Shown: positions 17,174 through 29,225 of the stretch, in pieces
Position numbering within the stretch: the stretch's first letter is position 1
How the letters are laid out: the number at the start of each line of letters is the position of its first letter
From: Norana najaformis
Lineage: Eukaryota; Annelida; Clitellata; Crassiclitellata; Hormogastridae
Direction: 5' to 3'
NCBI GenBank assembly: GCA_964023275.1
Contig: OZ029916.1
Location: 29,789,087 to 29,853,086, forward strand
Length of the DNA: 64,000 nucleotides
Position numbers and translations under genes: made by a program
The notes under the pieces: model-generated
Seen by the model: the letters and a program-made list of their open reading frames with translations, nothing else
Database searches by the model: none
Told to the model about the DNA's origin: nothing

Positions 17174-19490
17174 TTCTCCTATTTCTATTCCTCTATATAT
17201 ACGCAATACAGATAAAGAGACATATACAGACAGACAGACAGAGGAGCGTTCCGACAACATTCCTATAGGATTTAACTATAGACACCAGCTTTCACAAATT
17301 TTCACAAATAACAGCTTTACTAGATACCAATTTATTAATTTATTTATTCACAAGGGCTTTTAGCGGTTTCGATAGCGACTGCATGGACGGATTAATTAAG
17401 GGGTTTTAAATTATGAAAGCTTAATTCGTTGTCAAGTGCATTTATATGGCTCCAGCATGGTGCCTGTCTGTTATTACCAACTTATCGAATGTTTGTCGGC
17501 GTATAATCCGATGAGCTGGAAATTCCGAAGCGGAGATGGGTCCAGGGTGGGGACTGTCGGGGGTGGAACGGCGGTCCTTCTGGGAATCCGTCGGACGTTC
17601 GGTCGGAATCTACTCGCCTAATTTGTCGAGATTTGCCATTTTGATTGCTTTGCTGTGTAGGCCGGGCGAACGCCGGACGGGGACGCGTCCCTCGGGCCCC
17701 CCGTGTGTCGAGGGCGCCGGCGGTGGCTCTGCGCCTGCGCAGCACCCGTCAATGAGTCTGGTTCTTGACAAGTAAATTAGTGACAGCAGTCTCCGCGAAT
17801 TCGTCTCTTCCTTCGTCCTTCCGACCTTCCAACCATCGCTCCGTCTCCCCTTTCAAAGCCCCCTACGCTTTCTCCTCCTCTTTTTACCCGTTCTCTTATT
17901 ATTTCTCCTCCAACCCTCCTTTTCTACCTCCTCTTCATCCTCTTAGTCCTCCTTCCCTCCTATTGGATGTCCTCTTGGTTTTCCTCCTTCAGTGTCGAGT
18001 GAACCGCTTCCAACTTTCATTCCTCCGCTTCTCCTTTCGAGAACCCTCTTCTGCGTAGAGTCCACTTCCTCTGTCTATGTGTCTGTCTGTGTGTCTGTCT
18101 GTGTGTGTGTGTCTGTCTGTTTCTCTTTCTCTTAAAGTCATGTCTCTGTATGTATGTCAGTCAGTCATTTTTGTTCCTGCTGTCTGTCGGCCTGTCTCTC
18201 TCCCTCACTCCTCTCCGTTCCTGCCTCCTCTTCCTCCTCTTCCTCTCTCCTCCATCTAAGGCGCATTCCCTCCATCCAGGTCCCTTCGGAATTCCTCCTT
18301 GCTACATGTAATATGAAGAGCTGTCGTTGATGTTGGTGACCTCAGCGCACAAGTCATTTCTGCTTAAATCAGACATTACTGTAGCTCGGCAACACTTGCC
18401 TGCCTCATCATCAGCCCCAGATATCATAGCTAATACAGTAACATGGCTTGTATTGAGGTAAAGACTGCAGATATGTCTGGTTTGAAGATCACCGTTTTTA
18501 ACCTCTTTACATTAGCAGACATATAATGTTTAGTATAGAGCCAAATAAAGGTTAACAGGCAATGTTAAAACATTTCTTTTACACTCCTCTTTAGAGAGAA
18601 GAGTGGTTCTGAGGTTGTTGGATCATTCGGCTGAGGCGCAAACTCAACCACAGCAATCCTACAACAGATGACCTTCTTAACCTCCCAACTTATGTTGGTA
18701 CTCATTTACCGACCACAGAAGTATGGAGTGCTGAGTTTGCACTCAGTGGCGTGACATTGCATGCTCAGTCACCCATCCAAGTATTAACCCAGTTGGATTT
18801 GGCTTAGTTTCACTATACGCCTGCTGGCGTTGCATCAAAAAGCCTTGCAGCCACATTACTCCCCATGCTGTCACTAGACATGGCTTCTAGGACCGCATGC
18901 ATGGAGATAGGCCGCACGCGAGTCGTCGTAGTCGAGTACTCAGGGGAGACGGACATCGGAATATCGGCGCAATCCAATTTTCGCAGTTTTTCCTCGCGAT
19001 AGTATTCTAGCCGAGAAATGACGAGTAGAGTCGAGAGAGTTCGTCTGTCCCCCAGCCGATGGATGACTCGTGCTCACTAGCTCGCAGTCGATCCATGAGC
19101 GCTAACTGACTCGCCGCGCGACTCGTGAATGTCACTGACGTGACTCAACGAACTGAACTCGCAAAAGCGATGACCGACATCATCGTGAATGCTGGAAATT
19201 GCTCGATTACTGACAGATTCTGTGCTTTTAATGTCGTGAGTTTGACGGCTTGATTTCTACAACTCGTCCAATCAATGGCTCTATGACTGACTCGAAAAAT
19301 GAATTATGAACTTGTGACTTCTATAGCGCCGCTGTGAAGTGTTAATAAGGGAGGCAGAGACAAAGGGATGGACAGACATACAAAGAAGGCTCTTACTTGG
19401 TCTTTCCTGTGCTGGTCTACACATCGGGAAAGCCAGCCTCTCCTCTCTTCATCGCCAGTCGAATTTTTTCCTTATTTCTCGAACCTCCAG
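16000..19490. other. Non-coding
   Basis: Contains a retroposon-like end at 16868 (TAGGCGCTATATCAATG), ACAG runs near 17130, a repeat-poor GC-moderate block (17430-17770), pyrimidine-rich sequence (17800-18290), an unclassified stretch (18580-18860) and a segment with many scattered GACTCG motifs (18910-19310). No gene seen. Confidence 0.55.
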
Positions 19491-19494
19491 ACTC

Positions 19495-19735
19495 TATCTC
19501 AGATGATCTCTTATGGTCTCCAACCAGTCTTTCGCTCCTTCTTCTCCATTAAGGGATACAAATCATCATCGTTTGACTCTGCTTTTTTCATTCGAATCTC
19601 ATGTCCAATCCATTTCAGCCCTCGCTTGCTGATGATTTTGTCAATTTCTTCCTGTCCTGTCTTAACTCTTGTAATTTTATTTGATATTTTATCGCGCCCT
19701 GATACGTAGCAATCTATAATGCGCTGCATCCATAG
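19495..19735 (-). mobile_element. Non-LTR retrotransposon remnant, C-terminal end
   Basis: The - strand frame reads KISNKITRVKTGQEEIDK, then ISKRGLKWIGHEIRM and ends near RKTGWRP. The pattern RxLKWxGHxxRM followed by basic residues and RP is typical of the end of ORF2 in non-LTR elements. Truncated, no reverse transcriptase core here. Confidence 0.6.
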
Positions 19736-19745
19736 ATTCTGTTCC

Positions 19746-22395
19746 TAATTGGCACCGCGGGTCTTCCACGTCAAAAAGAAAGACTCACTAACACACTAGG
19801 TCACTAATTCGCTGGCTCATTAGCTCATACATGCACTCCCTCACTCACAGCTGACTACCGTCTGAATTCATTCTCAGATCTCACACACCTCCGTGTAATT
19901 ATTTTAAAGATAATTTGCATACTCTCAATCGACAACTTGTATTACCAGTCTGGCAAAGGATGGTGTCTGCTAATTTCAAATACTAATCGCCTACAGTCAT
20001 CTGTAGTCATACGTCCGTCCGTCTGTCTGTCCGTCTGTCTGTCCGTCCGTCTGTCTGTCCGTCTATCTGTCTGCATGTCTGTCTGTTTCGGCTATCTCTA
20101 GGTCCCTTGGATCTGCATCTTTTTCACTGCAATCAGATGCTCCCGCAAAGACTACATTTACTGTCACCTGTTGAATTGCTGTCGGTGTTCGCCACTCAGC
20201 AAAGAAATCCTTTAACCATCCGAGGAGTATCGATGATTTATCTTCAGACTGCTATCTAGAGTTTTGTAAAAAAAATGTTACCATTACCTTTTACTTTTGT
20301 TAGCTATGCCCATAATGACAAATACACTCATTGCAGACTATTCGTGTCTGTTTACGGTTATTTACCTTCGTTTCCTGTAAGTAACAAAAACAATTTCTCT
20401 TTCAACACCCAAAAACTGCTACTTCCATGCCTTACCCTTCCGATCAGAAATGTTTACTTACGTCATGTTACGTCATGTTACTTCATTATTACATCATTTT
20501 CAATTCGATACAAAGTTCATATAGTCCAACATAGTTCGTGCTAGAGAACGTCTGACTGCGGTCTTTACGATCGAGAAAGACTTACATCTAGACAGACCTC
20601 CGTCATTTGACCTGAATTCTTGCGCTCTTAGGCGCCATCTTAAAAGTAGTTCGATCACGTGACGACCGGCGCTCATTACATAAATGGTAATTGAATTGAA
20701 TGCGGCATTATTCGCAAAGCGCCAAATCCGTATCGTTGGCTTTCGACGCTCGACGTCCGTCATTGTACTGGTCAGCGCCAGACCGGTCATTGTCGATGGT
20801 CATTTTCGCATCGGTGGTCAGTCAGGCGACGAAAATTACCACCTGAAAGCGACAACGAGGTGTCGCCCGTCGACACCTCCCACGACGAGGCTATTTACGA
20901 CCGGGGGACGGATTTACATCGGGCTGAATGGAGGGTGCTGTTTGAAGGGGAAAACGGTGAAAGGACGAGGGAGGGAGGGATGCTATGAGGGAAACACACC
21001 CACCCCTATCACTTTCAGGGTCATAAACGCCGTCTGACTCAGTCCAGTCTCACGGATCAATACACCCATAAAACACCCGCAGAAATCGGCTGTTTATATA
21101 AGGGCAACTAGTTCTGCCTCTGGTCATCCATGCCTAATGCACGAAAAGGGGTAGACGGACGAACAGACACACAGAAACAGATTAAGAGACGGACGAACGA
21201 ACGGACTGAATGACTTACTGACTAACTTGCTTACTTACAAGCGGAATGGTTGGCTGACTGACTGACTGATTGACTGACTGACTGACTAACTGACTGACTG
21301 ACTGACTGACTGACTGACTGACTGACTGACTGACTGACTGACTGACTGACTGACTGACCGTCCTTTTCCCTGTTTTTGTCCCTCTGCCTCTGCCTGTCTG
21401 CCTGAGTCTCTCGGCGTGCAGTCCGCCATAAATCATACGGCCATGACAGCTTCCCCTGGATGCGATGGACAGGTAGATATAACCCACCGCCTGTTACTCC
21501 CTCTCTTTTAACCCACTCCCCATTCCGCCACCCCCCGTCGATTAAAAATTCAGCGCCGCTGTCGGATAATATTACACATCCTGCAGAGGCCGCGATGACT
21601 TGTTTCTTGTTCCGAGGACTCTAGTCTTTGTTTATTCGGCCCTCTGCTTCTCTGTCTGTCTCAGTACCTCTGTCTCCCTGCCCTTCTGTATCTCTGCCTC
21701 TCTGGCCCTCTAACTACCTGTGTATCTTCCTCTGCATGCGTCGCTCAGCTTTTCTGCCTCTCTGTCTCCCTATCTACAAGTCTCGGTGCCTCGCTGTCCC
21801 TCTGTTTCCCTATCTTCCTAAGTGCCACTCCATGAGCCTCTGCCTCGCTGTCCATCTGCCTCTCTCTCCCTCCCTCCTACAGAATCAAAATAGGCAAGTC
21901 CCTTAATTCCCAAAGGCAATGCTCAATTTAGCTCTTTAAATTCATATAGCTACTTAATATGAAAACTAAATCGCTCTGTGAAAATAAGACATAACACGTC
22001 TAATCGGACAGTTAGTGGGATCACACATTATTCGTTTATAATATATATACATATATATATATTGCCGTTAATATATATATATATATACTAGGCCAAGTAT
22101 TACAGTAATTGTTCTGTAACATATTGCGTATATAATTATATGGTTACGTCAACATTTATGAATTTATTTAATTTTATTTTAATACTATTTCATAGATCAA
22201 GAAATAAAGAAATGTTGTAGCCATAGCCGACATGCGACAATATAATTATACATCAAAGTTACCCGTTGTCACATTATTCGTAACACAGAGCTTTTCGTCT
22301 TCTTTCATGATAAGAAGTCAAAAAATGATTAAACTGGCTTACAACTTTAATTTAATTATGAATTAGATAGCCATTTCCATAGCTCATTGACTCAG
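19746..22395. other. Non-coding; contains a repeat-poor block
   Basis: 20008-20085 is a CTGTCCGT-type repeat; 20540-21060 is repeat-poor with balanced composition and AT-rich homeodomain-like cores (GGTAATTGAATTG); 21243-21360 is a GACT repeat; 21630-21880 is a CTCTGCC-rich pyrimidine stretch; 22030-22090 holds TA runs. No gene seen. Confidence 0.55.
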
Positions 22396-23470
22396 TCGGT
22401 CGGTCGGTCGGTCGGTCGGTCGGTCGGTCGGTCGGTCGGTCGGTCGGTCGGTCGGTCGGTCGGTCGGTCGGTCGGTCGGTCGGTCGGTCGGTCGGTCGGT
22501 CGGTCGGTCGGTCGGTCGGTCGGTCGGTCGGTCGGTCGGTCGGTCGGTCGGTCGGTCGGTCGGTCGGTCGGTCGGTCGGTCGGTCGTCGGTCGGTCGGTC
22601 GGTCGGTCGGTTAACATCAGTCAGTCAATCACTCGCTCGCGGCTCGAACACTCACTCCTTCACTCCTTCATCATCATCATCATGAACCGTGGGCTCAGCG
22701 CCCGTAGGTGTCCAATGCCATTTTCACCATGTTCTTCCACTGTTGTCTGTTCAGTGCGGCATGGCTCAGCTGCCGGTCGGTCGGTCGGTCGGTCGGTCGG
22801 TCGGTCGGTCGGTCGGTCGGTCGGTCGGTCGGTCGGTCGGTCGGTCGGTCGGTCGGTCGGTTAACGTCACTCAGTCACTCGCTCGCTCGCGGCTCGAACA
22901 CTCACTCCTTCACTCCTTCATCATCATCATCATGAACCGTGGGCTCAGCGCCCGTAGGTGTCCAATGCCATTTTCACCATGTTCTTCCACTGTTGTCTGT
23001 TCAGTGCGGCATGGCTCAGCTGCCGGTCGGTCGGTCGGTCGGTCGGTCGGTCGGTCGGTCGGTCGGTCGGTCGGTCGGTCGGTCGGTCGGTCGGTCGGTC
23101 GGTCGGTCGGTCGGTCGGTCGGTCGGTCGGTCGGTCGGTCGGTTAACATCAGTCAGTCACTCGCTCGCTCGCGGCTCGAACACTCACTCCTTCACTCCTT
23201 CATCATCATCATCATGAACCGTGGGCTCAGCGCCCGTAGGTGTCCAATGCCATTTTCACCATGTTCTTCCACTGTTTGTTCAGTGCGGCATGGCTCAGCT
23301 GCCGGTCGGTCGGTCGGTCGGTCGGTCGGTCGGTCGGTCGGTCGGTCGGTCGGTCGGTCGGTCGGTCGGTCGGTCGGTCGGTCGGTCGGTCGGTCGGTCG
23401 GTCGGTCGGTTAACGTCACTCAGTCACTCGCTCGCTCGCGGCTCGAACACTCACTCCTTCACTCCTTCAC
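22396..23470. repeat. Higher-order GGTC repeat
   Basis: Four GGTC tracts (22396-22610, 22775-22860, 23025-23142, 23304-23410) alternate with near-identical spacers of 164, 164 and 161 bp and a partial fourth. Each spacer runs TTAAC(A/G)TCA, CTCGCTCGCGGCTCGAACAC, TCATCATCATCATCATGAAC, CCGTAGGTGTCCAATGCC, then GGCATGGCTCAGCTGCC. Read on the - strand the spacer gives RQQWKNMVKMALDTYGR before an ATG tail, resembling the end of a LINE ORF2. The RSVGRSVG and TDRPTDRP frames are translations of the repeat. Confidence 0.93.
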
Positions 23471-24876
23471 TCACCGCTTACTCATTCATTCACTCATTCA
23501 CCCACTCGTTCACTCATTCGTTCACTCACTCGTTTACTCAAAGCTATAGGCGTTGTTTCTTTGGTTAAGGCAAGTGGGTCATTTGCACGCAGGGTGGCAG
23601 ACTCTGCGCTGGTCAAGCGTAGCCGCTTTCTGGGCAGTTGGGGTCAGCCGCGTGGTCATTATGGTCAGCCGGGTTGTTTAGGAGTTGCCTGGTCTGCGCG
23701 CTGGCCAGCTGTCAGCGCTGAGTGATTGATGAGCGGGTGAAGAAAGGAAAAGGAGAAAGGATCAGACAAGGAGACGGAGGCAGCAGGACAAACACACAGA
23801 CAAACACAAGGATGGGGTGCAGGAGGAAAGGCGAGGGGAGAGAGATGTGAAGAGGGTAAATGAAACAGCGTAAGTAGAAGGCATATCGAGAGAACCAGCG
23901 AAAGAAAGATGCAGAGATGCAGAGGCGGACAAAGGAACAGAGAGAAAAAGATACAAAGAAAAGACGATGAAGAAAATCGAGTACAGGTGAGACGGGGGGG
24001 GGACGAAAAGCAGAGAGATAGCAGCGCTAAGATCTACGGATAGAATGATGGACGGAAAAAGAGACAGGGAGGGAGGGATGGAGGGAGAGAGGCAAGGTCA
24101 CGGAAAGGGAGATAGAGGGAGGGAGATGATAATGACGCCAGCTGGGTATTTATCAGGGCGCCAGTGCTAAATTCAAGATGCCCAGGTCAGCGAACATATA
24201 AGACCCTCTTTCTCTTTCCGAAGAGGCTAGGGTAAACGCAGCAGGCGGTTCATAGGGGGCGTGAGACTATGCCTGCACTACGCAACCCTTTCTCTGCAGA
24301 TTTCAGGACTTAAAGCAGACTTCGCCAGTATCTGCTATTAATAATTATCCTTATAATTTATAAATGTACCTATGTAGTTATTATTCTCATTATAATCTAT
24401 AAATATATCTATGTAGTTTATTATTTTGCCGCTAATAGCTGTATTGTGTAAACTTAAAATATAGTTATTTGTTTCTGCGATATGTAGGAATGACGACAAA
24501 GTCTGCGACAGGTATTTACAAGATTTGAACAAAGGTTTACGAGATTTCAGAGTTACCGCAAACCACCAGATGCTGAGATTTAAGACATGACTTATTACGT
24601 TAAAACGAAAGTTGTTACCAAGAGCGAAACTCGATTAGCATAAAAACAAAAAATCTGAATTGAATGGAGGTGTTTGGAATATAATTCAGCTTCACTGGAC
24701 TCAGTATGTGCCTTTGATATCCTCGCTGAGTGTTTGCGAAAATGAAATTAGATAAGAAATCGGATTTACATCGAAAGCGGAACGTTTTCCAGGCGAAACG
24801 AAATCTCGCGAGAATTGATGTGCTTGTTCAAGAAAAGCGAAACGAGTCTTAGACAAAGACGACGATTTCAACTGAA
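23471..24876. other. Hox3 5' flank, no gene seen
   Basis: CTCATTCA-type repeats to 23545, unique sequence, a purine-rich stretch (23740-24130), and repeat-poor sequence from about 24170 to the Hox3 start. The last 300 bp is A-rich with several AACGAAA motifs and should contain the Hox3 5' UTR and promoter, but I see no TATA box I would trust. Confidence 0.55.
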
Positions 24877-25453
24877 ATGCTGTCGCGTGTAAACGGAAGT
24901 GGAGAGAATGCTGGGTACGACAACATCGACGATGACGTTCTGGCGATGAAATACCACTACTGCAGCAGCCAAAATGGCGACTACTTCAGTTGGAACGCGG
25001 CGCCATCCAACAGGCAACACTGCTACATCAGGGACGCTGGGTATGGCGTACCATCTCAAAACTGCCAGCTGCAGTATCAGATGATGGGGTACGAAACGAA
25101 CGCCGGGTATTGTGAGAAGCCGCAGAAAGGATTCCCCCAATCAGGGTACTTCCATCAACCGGATATCAGCAGATATCCAGCGCCGAATAACCTGTACAGG
25201 AAGATGGATTACCAGTACGTTTCGGAGTACCAAACGGGGTACGGAGTGATGTCACAGTGTCATCCGGGGCAGCAGACGATGTCTGTAAACAGTGAGGTGG
25301 CGATGATGGGTTTCGGGGGACCAGAGGGCGGCGTCACCAATCCCCTATCGCCACGCATCAATGATCCGAACAAGGCGGTGCCGGAAATCTATCCGTGGAT
25401 GAGAGATACGAGACCGAACGCCAAGCAGCGCCACCATCTGACGTCATTTCCAG
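24877..25453 (+). CDS. Hox3: Hox3 homeobox protein, exon 1 (N-terminus and hexapeptide)
   Basis: First coding exon of a Hox3-class transcription factor, a nuclear DNA-binding protein that patterns the anterior body axis. It opens with ATG at 24877 and encodes 192 residues plus one base. An in-frame stop lies a few codons upstream of the start; a second possible start is Met24. The region is Tyr/Gly rich, with several separate GY dipeptides preceded by Ala, Ser or Thr. The PBC-binding hexapeptide IYPWMR is at residues 171-176 (codon at 25387). The exon ends CCAG|GTAGAC, a good donor, leaving one base (G) of a codon. Exon 2 begins with AC and restores GAC (Asp193) in frame. Joined length is 1320 nt, 439 aa. 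Reading on past 25453 gives about 28 further codons that are intron read-through. Class assignment rests on exon 2. The 5' UTR and promoter are not defined. Confidence 0.93.
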
Positions 25454-25671
25454 GTAGACCAAAGACATTTATATCAGTAGATCGTCTCAGATTGAAAACA
25501 ACTGGATCGTCTAAAGATTCGACTGTTGAAAATTTATAAGTTAGGCATATACATGCACAGGAGGTTCCTCTCCTATCTTTACCCATAAAATCTATAAGGT
25601 CGGTGTTTCAAGACAGAGATGACCCTAAATCCAGCCAATTATTTGTGTACATATACAACGTAGCAAGGATG

Positions 25672-25925
<254 letters not shown>

Positions 25926-26315
25926 TTTTTCTGACTGTAAGATTTTTCTTAAGAATTTTCTGCCGTTGTTGCAACGCAGGGGTCCATGTCTGCCTTTTGA
26001 GAGAATCCGATATGACCCTTGGTTCTTGAGCCAGAGAGCGAAATATGACCCTTCGGATATCGGTTCTAACCCGCTGAGAGGGTTCTGGCATCAGCTGGGA
26101 TCGGGGCGTGAGACTCAAGGAGTAGGATACCCTCTGTTACTGAGCCCCATCCCCGAGCTTTCGGGTCCTTAACCCCTTAACGAGTTGGTTCGTGTATACG
26201 ATGCTATTCGTGAGTTCTTTATTTGTAAACCACAATTCTACATAGCCTCTTCCCAGTATCTTAGTGTGTAAAAGGTCAGAAGTCAGGCTTTGTTAAGGGG
26301 GGTTACAGTTTAAAG

Positions 26316-26600
26316 AGGGTGCACGATGGTCAAGTGATTAGAGTATTGCACTTTCAATCGAGAGGTCTGGCGTTAAAATCCCCGCCAGACCAAAAATATA
26401 TTTGTGTTCCACTTGCGCACCCTAGCCAACTCAGCTATAATGAGTACACTGACCGTACACTGTCAGTGGGAAAACAAGACAGCGAGGGAGATGGCTAGCC
26501 ACCCGCCCTCATATGCCGAGACTAAGAAAGTGAAGTACCTAACATTTTATACCGATGGTTGCCTTTCAGGTCTAACCTAAGGGCTGCTCTTCTTCTTGAA
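26316..26600 (+). mobile_element. tRNA-derived SINE, family A, copy 3
   Basis: Head GGTGCACGATGGTCAAGTGA with TTAGAGTATTGC and AATCCCCGCCAGACC. Body CTAGCCAACTCAGCTATAAT, GACCGTACACTGTCAGTGGG, CCGCCCTCATATGCCGAGAC and GGTTGCCTTTCAGGTC. It ends GGGCTGCTCTTCTTCTTGAAG. In the Hox3 intron, same strand as the gene. Confidence 0.85.
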
Positions 26601-27639
26601 GTTTAAAAATATGGTAAAGGTTTAGGGTAACGTTGTTGGATATAAAAAAGTCCATAGGTAGGTTTTTAAGGAGTGGTCAAAGTTCGATGAATCTAGTAGG
26701 AGTACACTGGCCATGCTGTTTCCATGAAGGTCCGTAGCTGGGATTTCATAGGGGTTCCAACTTCAAAGTTTGAAAAATATATCTGGTGTTTGGGCAACGT
26801 TTTAGGTTGATGTACATATAGGCATATTTGGCTTTAAACTTGGAATTAAGGTTTAAACTAATATTGTAAATATTTGGGTAACGTTATTAGGATGATATAC
26901 AAAAAGACACATACAGTAACTAGGGTGGGCAAAGTGAGAAATTATGGTATGGATGACAGACAGGTGGCTGCGGATGGAGTATTTCTTTGACTTTATTTCT
27001 TGATACCCCTTCTTCCTCTTATCTCTCTCTCCTCTCCAATCCCAAACACCACCGCCCATAGCTGCCACGCTGTCTCTCCGTCTGACCTTTGGATCTTGAC
27101 TGGAACCTAACCCTTTTGCCTATCGATTTGGTTTTGACTGAGTGCCTGCGAGTAAGCTGGTCCCCGCGACGTGGCTTTCGTTGGGCGCTGTAGAATTCTC
27201 GGAATTACGATTACGATTACAACTTAATCAAACTATTGCTATTTATGAAAAGGTGTCCGCTCTCCCATGTCCCGTGTATGGTGGCGTTAGCTAGGGCCAC
27301 CCATTCCATTGCGTGGGAATCGAGGCAGGTAGGAGACGAACCACAGGGCATTGGACCAGCGCCTGGCAAGATCATCATGTGATTTTTACCGTCGCTGTCG
27401 TCTTTACTAAATTCTACCGCGTGTCAACATAGACAATCGTTGGTGAAAAACAACAGACCGTCGTGCCGTCGTTCAGTTGACGTCTGGTGGTCGTTTTCTG
27501 GCCACACTGATAATCTGCGAGTGCTATTACATCGATCAAATCTGAGCCCCGGATGTTCACGCTTCATTTGCAGCCACGCATCCACGTAAACATCCGTCAG
27601 AGTCGTCTATAAATACTCGCTGTGGCAATTCGAACAATG

Positions 27640-28240
27640 CTGGCATTTCAACCTCCCTCTCTGTCTCCCTGTCTTACTCCCTGCTTTCCTTTCTGCCTTC
27701 CGATCTGCTTTCCTCTCTGCCTTTCTCCCTGTCTTCCTCTCTGCCTTCTTCTCTGTCTTACTCCCTGCTTTCCTTTCTGTCTGCTTTCCTCTCTGCCTTT
27801 CTCCCTGTCTTCCTCTCTGCCTTCTTCTCTGTCTTACTCCCTGCTTCCCTGTCTGTCTGCTTTCCTCTCTGCCTTTCTCCCTGTCTTCCTCTCTGCCTTC
27901 TTCTCTGTCTTACTCCCTGCTTCCCTTTCTGTCTGCTTTCCTCTCTGCCTTTCTCCCTGTCTTCCTGTCTGTCTTTCTCTCTGTCTTTTTGTCTTTCTCC
28001 CGGTCTTCCTCCCTGCCTTCCTGCCTGCCTTCACCGCTGTCTTACCCCATGTCTTCCGCTCTGCCTTCCTTTCTTTCTTACTCCATGCTTTCCTCTGTGC
28101 CTTCCTCCTTGCCTTTCTCCCTGGCTTCCTTCATTTCTTCCTCCTGTCTTCAACTTTGCATTCTTCCCTGCCTTCCTCGTTATCTTATTCCTATTTCTGT
28201 CTTCTTCTCTGTTTTACTCTCTGCTTTCCTTGTTATCTAA
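27640..28240 (+). repeat. Pyrimidine-rich tandem array, about 76-bp period
   Basis: The + strand is almost all C and T. A unit containing CTGCTTTCCTCTCTGCC recurs at 27706, 27781, 27857 and 27933 (75-76 bp apart), then degenerates. Such a strand-asymmetric tract can form triplex DNA and, in the transcript, long polypyrimidine RNA upstream of the exon 2 acceptor. Confidence 0.85.
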
Positions 28241-28482
28241 TCAATTCAAGCCTCCTTGACTTACCAGTCTTAACTCACCTTGACTTACCCAATCTTACTG
28301 TAACTTGACAAATTTTACCTTACATGACTTTACCAGATCTTCCCATACCGTCACTTACCCGATCTTACATTACCTTACATATTCGTATCTCACCCTTGCC
28401 TTATCTTACCCAATCGTACCTTACCCTGTCATACTCGATCGTATTTATCCGTATAATTGTTGAGTTTGTGTTGGTGGCTTAG

Positions 28483-29225
28483 ACATTTCTGACGAAGATC
28501 ATCACCTGGCTAAGGGTCCTTCGAAGAGGGCTCGAACTGCCTACACGAGCGCCCAGCTGGTCGAGCTGGAGAAGGAGTTCCACTTCAACCGCTACCTCTG
28601 TCGACCCCGTCGCATCGAGATGGCGTCGATGTTGAAGCTGACCGAGCGTCAGATCAAAATCTGGTTCCAGAACCGTCGCATGAAGTTCAAAAAGGACCGG
28701 CGACATCACAAGAATCCCACCAGCACTTCAGAAGATCCACCCTCGAATCTTGGCCGGGATCCCGAATCAGGCGATGACGACGATGAATCGGCCATCAACG
28801 ACTCATCGGCAGAGGTCCGCCGCGGTCCTGCCGATACGACTTCCGCCGGATGTGGCTCTGAGTTGAACACCACGCATGCTCAGTACGAATTCGATCGAGC
28901 GGAAACTGCGGGTCGTGCGCCGACGCAGGATGAGCTGAGTTACCCCTTTGATGCTCAGATTTCCGGTTTGAAAATGAAGGATCCTCCAGAGCAGACAGCA
29001 TATTGCAGTAACCAAGCCTTGGTCGCAGCTTCGAAGAATATTGGAGCCCAGTATAACGAGAGGAACTGGGAACCTGACGACTTCCTAGATAATTGTCTAC
29101 AGGTTTCGAACGGGTTACAGACTTCGAAGACCCAGGGTGCAAGAGGTTTGCCCTCGGAGTGCGCAAACGACCAATATCCTGCCATTAACTCGACGATATT
29201 TGGCCTCTCGGCGCCAAGAAATTAG
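28483..29225 (+). CDS. Hox3: Hox3 homeobox protein, exon 2 (homeodomain and C-terminus)
   Basis: Second and last coding exon. It follows the acceptor GGTGGCTTAG at 28482 and runs to a TAG stop at 29223-29225. The homeodomain is residues 206-265 of the joined protein, starting [20 protein letters not shown]. It has the paralogue-group-3 signature ([45 protein letters not shown]) with Trp48, Phe49, Gln50 and Asn51 all present. Position 56 is Phe (MKFKK) where many Hox3 proteins have Tyr. After the homeodomain come a basic stretch RRHHKN, a Ser/Pro/Asp-rich acidic segment, and an unmatched tail of about 120 residues containing the block [13 protein letters not shown]. No frameshift or missing key residue. 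The first in-frame ATG of this exon (28620) is Met34 of the homeodomain, not a start. Confidence 0.95.

Noticed and set aside
22689..23549. 286-codon open frame with RSVGRSVG repeats
   Set aside because: Direct translation of GGTC tetranucleotide tracts; the opposite strand is open too (TDRP repeats).
25454..25539. Continuation of the Hox3 exon 1 frame to a stop at 25539
   Set aside because: A good donor at 25453 joins in phase to the homeodomain exon; the extension has no Hox features.
27622..28308. 228-codon frame rich in Leu, Pro, Ser
   Set aside because: Read-through of the pyrimidine-rich array in the Hox3 intron; no start, no domain.
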